Shown piece after piece: positions 61,248 to 64,000 of a stretch of 64,000 nt of DNA. The stretch comes from Jutongia hominis (GTDB lineage: Bacteria; Bacillota; Clostridia; Lachnospirales; Lachnospiraceae). The stretch is from positions 1-64,000 of the forward strand of contig NZ_JACRSW010000035.1 in the NCBI RefSeq assembly GCF_014384965.1. The letters run 5' to 3'. The stretch's first letter is position 1. Every line of letters begins with the position of its first letter. The position numbers were made by a program, and so were the translations under genes. The notes below the pieces were generated by a model. The model had not been told where the DNA came from. It saw only the letters and a program-made list of their open reading frames with translations, and made no database searches.

Positions 61248-62621
61248 TTACTGTAATGCTCTTACATATTCCTTGAAAAGTTTTCCACGCTCTTCATAGC
61301 TTTTAAACATATCCCAGCTTGCACAGGCAGGGGACAATAATACAGCATCTCCGCTCTTTGCTTCGCGGCTGCTGACTTCTACGGCTTCCTGCAAGCTTTG
61401 CGTCATAATAATATTCGTAAATCCGGCTTTTTTTGCTGTAGCAGCAATTGCGTCTTTGGTCTCTCCAAGGAGAACTAAACATTTTACTTTATCCCCAAAA
61501 GAAGCAATCCATTCTTCATACGTATTTTTCTTATCATAGCCGCCACCGATCACAATCGTTGGACGAACCATGGCTTCTACTGCTTTGATCGCAGCATCCG
61601 GATTCGTTCCTTTAGAGTCATTATAATAACGGACACCATTGACTTCTTTGACAAATTCAATTCTGTGCTCTACCGCCTGAAAATCACGGATTGCCTGACG
61701 GATACAGTCTATCGGAACACCCGCATGCATTGTGATCGCAATCGCAGCCATTACGTTTTCGTAATTATGTTTTCCAAGCAGATTCATATCGTGGATCGTA
61801 CAAACCGGAATCTTTTCGGTATCACAATAATAGATTTGCTCGCCTTCAAGCCATATACCACGTTCTAATATATGCTCACTGCTAAACCAAAATACATCTG
61901 CACTCATGTCTTTTGCAAGTTTTTGCAAATAGGCATCTTCATAATTCAGGACACAGATCTCGTCTTTTGTCTGGTTCTTTGCAATACGTGCTTTCGTTTC
62001 CGCATAACATTCCATCGTATGATGACGATTTAAATGATCCGGTGTGATATTTAAGATTGCACTGACCTGTGGATGAAATTTATGGATTGTTTCTAACTGG
62101 AAACTGCTGACTTCTGCTACCGTAACAGAATCCTCTGTCATATCCAATGCATATTCTGTATAAGGAAGTCCGATATTTCCCACTACAAAGACACTCTTAT
62201 AATAAGTCTTTAATATCTCGCCCACCAACGCAGTTGTCGTTGTCTTTCCATTCGTTCCGGTGATTGCAAGCAGTTTTCCTTTACTGCAACGGTATGCTAA
62301 TTCAATCTCACCCCAGATCTTAATATTATGCTCTTGCATTTCTAATACAAACGGAAGATCGGTTGGAACTCCCGGACTTAATATTGCAATATCGACTTTA
62401 TCCATGACAGATGACGGAATGGCTCCTAATACAAAATCAAATTCTATCTCTTCAGGAATTTTTCCCCTTACTGCTTCGCAGTCTAATTTGGCGTTGCTGT
62501 CAAAAAGTATGATCTTAGCCCCCATTCTGCCAAGAAGCTTAACAGCCGCAATTCCGCTTACTCCTGTACCTACTACCAAAAACGTCTTGTCCTTAAATTC
62601 CATTTTTCTCACCAAACTCAT
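61248..62621 (-). CDS. murD: UDP-N-acetylmuramoylalanine-D-glutamate ligase
   Basis: Adds D-Glu to UDP-MurNAc-Ala using ATP. The 457 residues comprise a Rossmann domain (VVGTGVSGIAA), the ATPase domain with AITGTNGKTTTT (about 120) and ITPDHLNRH (about 190), and the C-terminal domain with YNDSKGTNPDA (about 325). The start at 62621 follows AAGGA; a second ATG six codons on has a weaker site. Confidence 0.96.
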   Translation of the reverse strand: MSLVRKMEFKDKTFLVVGTGVSGIAAVKLLGRMGAKIILFDSNAKLDCEAVRGKIPEEIEFDFVLGAIPSSVMDKVDIAILSPGVPTDLPFVLEMQEHNIKIWGEIELAYRCSKGKLLAITGTNGKTTTTALVGEILKTYYKSVFVVGNIGLPYTEYALDMTEDSVTVAEVSSFQLETIHKFHPQVSAILNITPDHLNRHHTMECYAETKARIAKNQTKDEICVLNYEDAYLQKLAKDMSADVFWFSSEHILERGIWLEGEQIYYCDTEKIPVCTIHDMNLLGKHNYENVMAAIAITMHAGVPIDCIRQAIRDFQAVEHRIEFVKEVNGVRYYNDSKGTNPDAAIKAVEAMVRPTIVIGGGYDKKNTYEEWIASFGDKVKCLVLLGETKDAIAATAKKAGFTNIIMTQSLQEAVEVSSREAKSGDAVLLSPACASWDMFKSYEERGKLFKEYVRALQ

Positions 62622-62745
62622 GTTTGTCCTTGCGGACTCCTTTCTTTTTCGTTACAAATGTTCCTTTCAAAATGCGTTTCACTTTGAAAGGAGCATAGGC
62701 ACACATACATTTTATTTTAATGCAACAAGGTATAGAAATCAACTA

Positions 62746-64000
62746 CTACTTCTTTTTTTGCACACTCCTTTTTGCCCCCAGATAAGGCAATGCATTATCC
62801 AGCAATTTAGAGATCACAGGAGCTGCGATCTGACCTCCGTAATAAATGCCTTCCGGTTCATCGATCAACACGATTGCTAAGACGATCGGATTTTTTGCCG
62901 GAGCAAAACCAAGTGTCGATGCAATGTATTTATTACTGCTTCTTGGCAGCTTTTCGGATGTTCCGGTTTTGGCACCGACATCGTAACCTGACACAGCCGC
63001 TTTTTTTCCTGATCCTTCGGATACCACGGAAGCTAAGATCTCTTTCATGGTTTCAGAGGTCTGACTGCTTAACACATCAGCTTTCTCTTTGTATTTTAAC
63101 TTTCTGACATAAGACTGCTGTATGTTTTCCATGCAAACACCAACATGTGGTGTCACTAACCGCCCTCCGTTGATCACGGCACTTACGGATGTCAGCAGCC
63201 GCAGTGGTGTTAATTGAAAGGACTGTCCAAATGTCATTGTAGCAAGCTCTACCGCACCAACATTTTTCTTTTGATGCATGATCGTAGCTGCTTCTCCGGA
63301 CAGATCGATCCCGGTTTTTTCTAACACACCAAACTTCTGTAAATATTGAAACAGACGCTCTGTGCCAAGTCTTGCACCGACTTCCATAAAGACCGGATTG
63401 CATGAATTCTGTACCCCCTGTACAAATGTCTCTGTCCCATGTCCTGTTGTCTTGTGACAGCGGATCCTTCGGTCTTCGACCACCTTATATCCCGGACATT
63501 GGAACGTATCATTTAATTTTACAACATTGGCTTCTAATGCAGAAGCTGCCGTGATTACTTTAAAGGTCGAACCCGGTTCATAGGTATCACTGACACAATG
63601 ATTTCGCCATTTCTGATTCAGATAATCCTGTGTTCCTTTTTCCGATAACTGCACCTTTTGATCGGTCTTATACGGATCATTCAGATCAAATTCCGGCAGA
63701 TTGACCATGGCATAGATCTGCCCATCCTGTGGATTCATCATAATAATACGGACATTTTTTGCCTTTTTTGCTTTCATGACTTTGTCTGCTTCCTGCTGTG
63801 CAAACTTTTGCAAGTTGACATCCAAAGAACAATACAGATCGTTTCCGGCAACCGGTTCAATCCTGTTTTCTACTGCTCCTTCAATCTCGATTCCTCTGGC
63901 ATTCGTAGAAGTCAGAATACTGCCATCCTGCCCGGCTAACATCGAATCATACGTTGCTTCTAACCCTAAGATTCCCTGATTATCACCTCCGGCAAAGCCG
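62746..64000 (-). CDS. Class B penicillin-binding protein (FtsI/SpoVD type), N-terminus outside window
   Basis: At least 417 C-terminal residues of a D,D-transpeptidase. The frame runs off the right end, with GFAGGDNQGILGLEATYD from the dimerisation domain visible there. The transpeptidase motifs are GSTFKVI (active Ser), SCNP (SxN) and AKTGTSE (KTG). No C-terminal PASTA repeat; it ends in a Lys-rich tail. It is the partner of FtsW in septal synthesis, or of SpoVE in sporulation; context favours division. It is 124 bp before murD, a gap with one 9-bp hairpin. Confidence 0.9.
   Translation of the reverse strand, partial: GFAGGDNQGILGLEATYDSMLAGQDGSILTSTNARGIEIEGAVENRIEPVAGNDLYCSLDVNLQKFAQQEADKVMKAKKAKNVRIIMMNPQDGQIYAMVNLPEFDLNDPYKTDQKVQLSEKGTQDYLNQKWRNHCVSDTYEPGSTFKVITAASALEANVVKLNDTFQCPGYKVVEDRRIRCHKTTGHGTETFVQGVQNSCNPVFMEVGARLGTERLFQYLQKFGVLEKTGIDLSGEAATIMHQKKNVGAVELATMTFGQSFQLTPLRLLTSVSAVINGGRLVTPHVGVCMENIQQSYVRKLKYKEKADVLSSQTSETMKEILASVVSEGSGKKAAVSGYDVGAKTGTSEKLPRSSNKYIASTLGFAPAKNPIVLAIVLIDEPEGIYYGGQIAAPVISKLLDNALPYLGAKRSVQKKK

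Overview
The window reads as chromosome of a low-GC, Gram-positive anaerobe of the Clostridia, most likely Lachnospiraceae. This rests on AT-rich intergenic DNA, strong GGAGG ribosome sites, TTGACA/TATAAT promoters, and gene types common in that family (a LacI-type sensor fused to GGDEF, type-2 PyrF with PyrK/PyrDB, a FolB-FolK fusion, a homocysteine methyltransferase-MTHFR fusion, ABC-F ATPases). No species can be named from sequence alone.

Layout. 1-3.6 kb is the edge of an accessory, probably integrative, element: a ParM/ParR-like segregation pair, a cysteine-rich protein, a tiny membrane protein, a hairpin-rich non-coding stretch and three tandem small excisionase-like proteins. It stops next to the 3' end of lysS. 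3.6-13.2 kb is housekeeping: greA-lysS, a sialate O-acetylesterase-like protein, an anchored propeller-like protein, folBK, a glycosyltransferase and metH with a structured leader. 13.5-28.4 kb carries two ABC-F proteins, an MTA/SAH deaminase plus purine nucleoside phosphorylase pair, a heterodimeric ABC exporter, a 392-bp palindromic element, a GlgX-type glycoside hydrolase that has lost its catalytic residues, a GT2 enzyme and YqeY. Three tRNAs (Pro, Gln, Gln) follow. 29-35.3 kb holds a methionine/folate fusion enzyme, a zinc-type ABC transporter behind a metalloregulator-like operator, a PLC-like protein and a CNNM/CBS protein.

35.4-42.2 kb is the most unusual part. It contains a deviant MinD/ParA-like ATPase, two paralogous proteins with a helical N-terminus and a cysteine-rich beta-helix, and a secreted beta-helix protein with a repeat stalk, all on one strand. 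42.4-50 kb contains fliB coupled to a tiny membrane protein, pyrE-pyrD-pyrK-pyrF-pyrC, a Nudix protein and asd. 50.2-57.7 kb has a short HisS, then a carbohydrate/c-di-GMP group (LacI-sensor-GGDEF, PAS-GGDEF-EAL, alpha-amylase) and a CPBP protease. 57.8-64 kb is a division/wall cluster: a class B PBP, murD, ftsW, ftsQ and ftsZ, without mraY or murG between them.

How it works together. metH, the MmuM-MetF fusion, and the MtaD plus phosphorylase pair all serve the methionine/SAM cycle and salvage of its nucleoside by-products. The pyr genes supply most of de novo UMP synthesis; pyrB is not here. The sugar-sensing cyclase, phosphodiesterase and amylase suggest a link between intracellular oligosaccharide and c-di-GMP.
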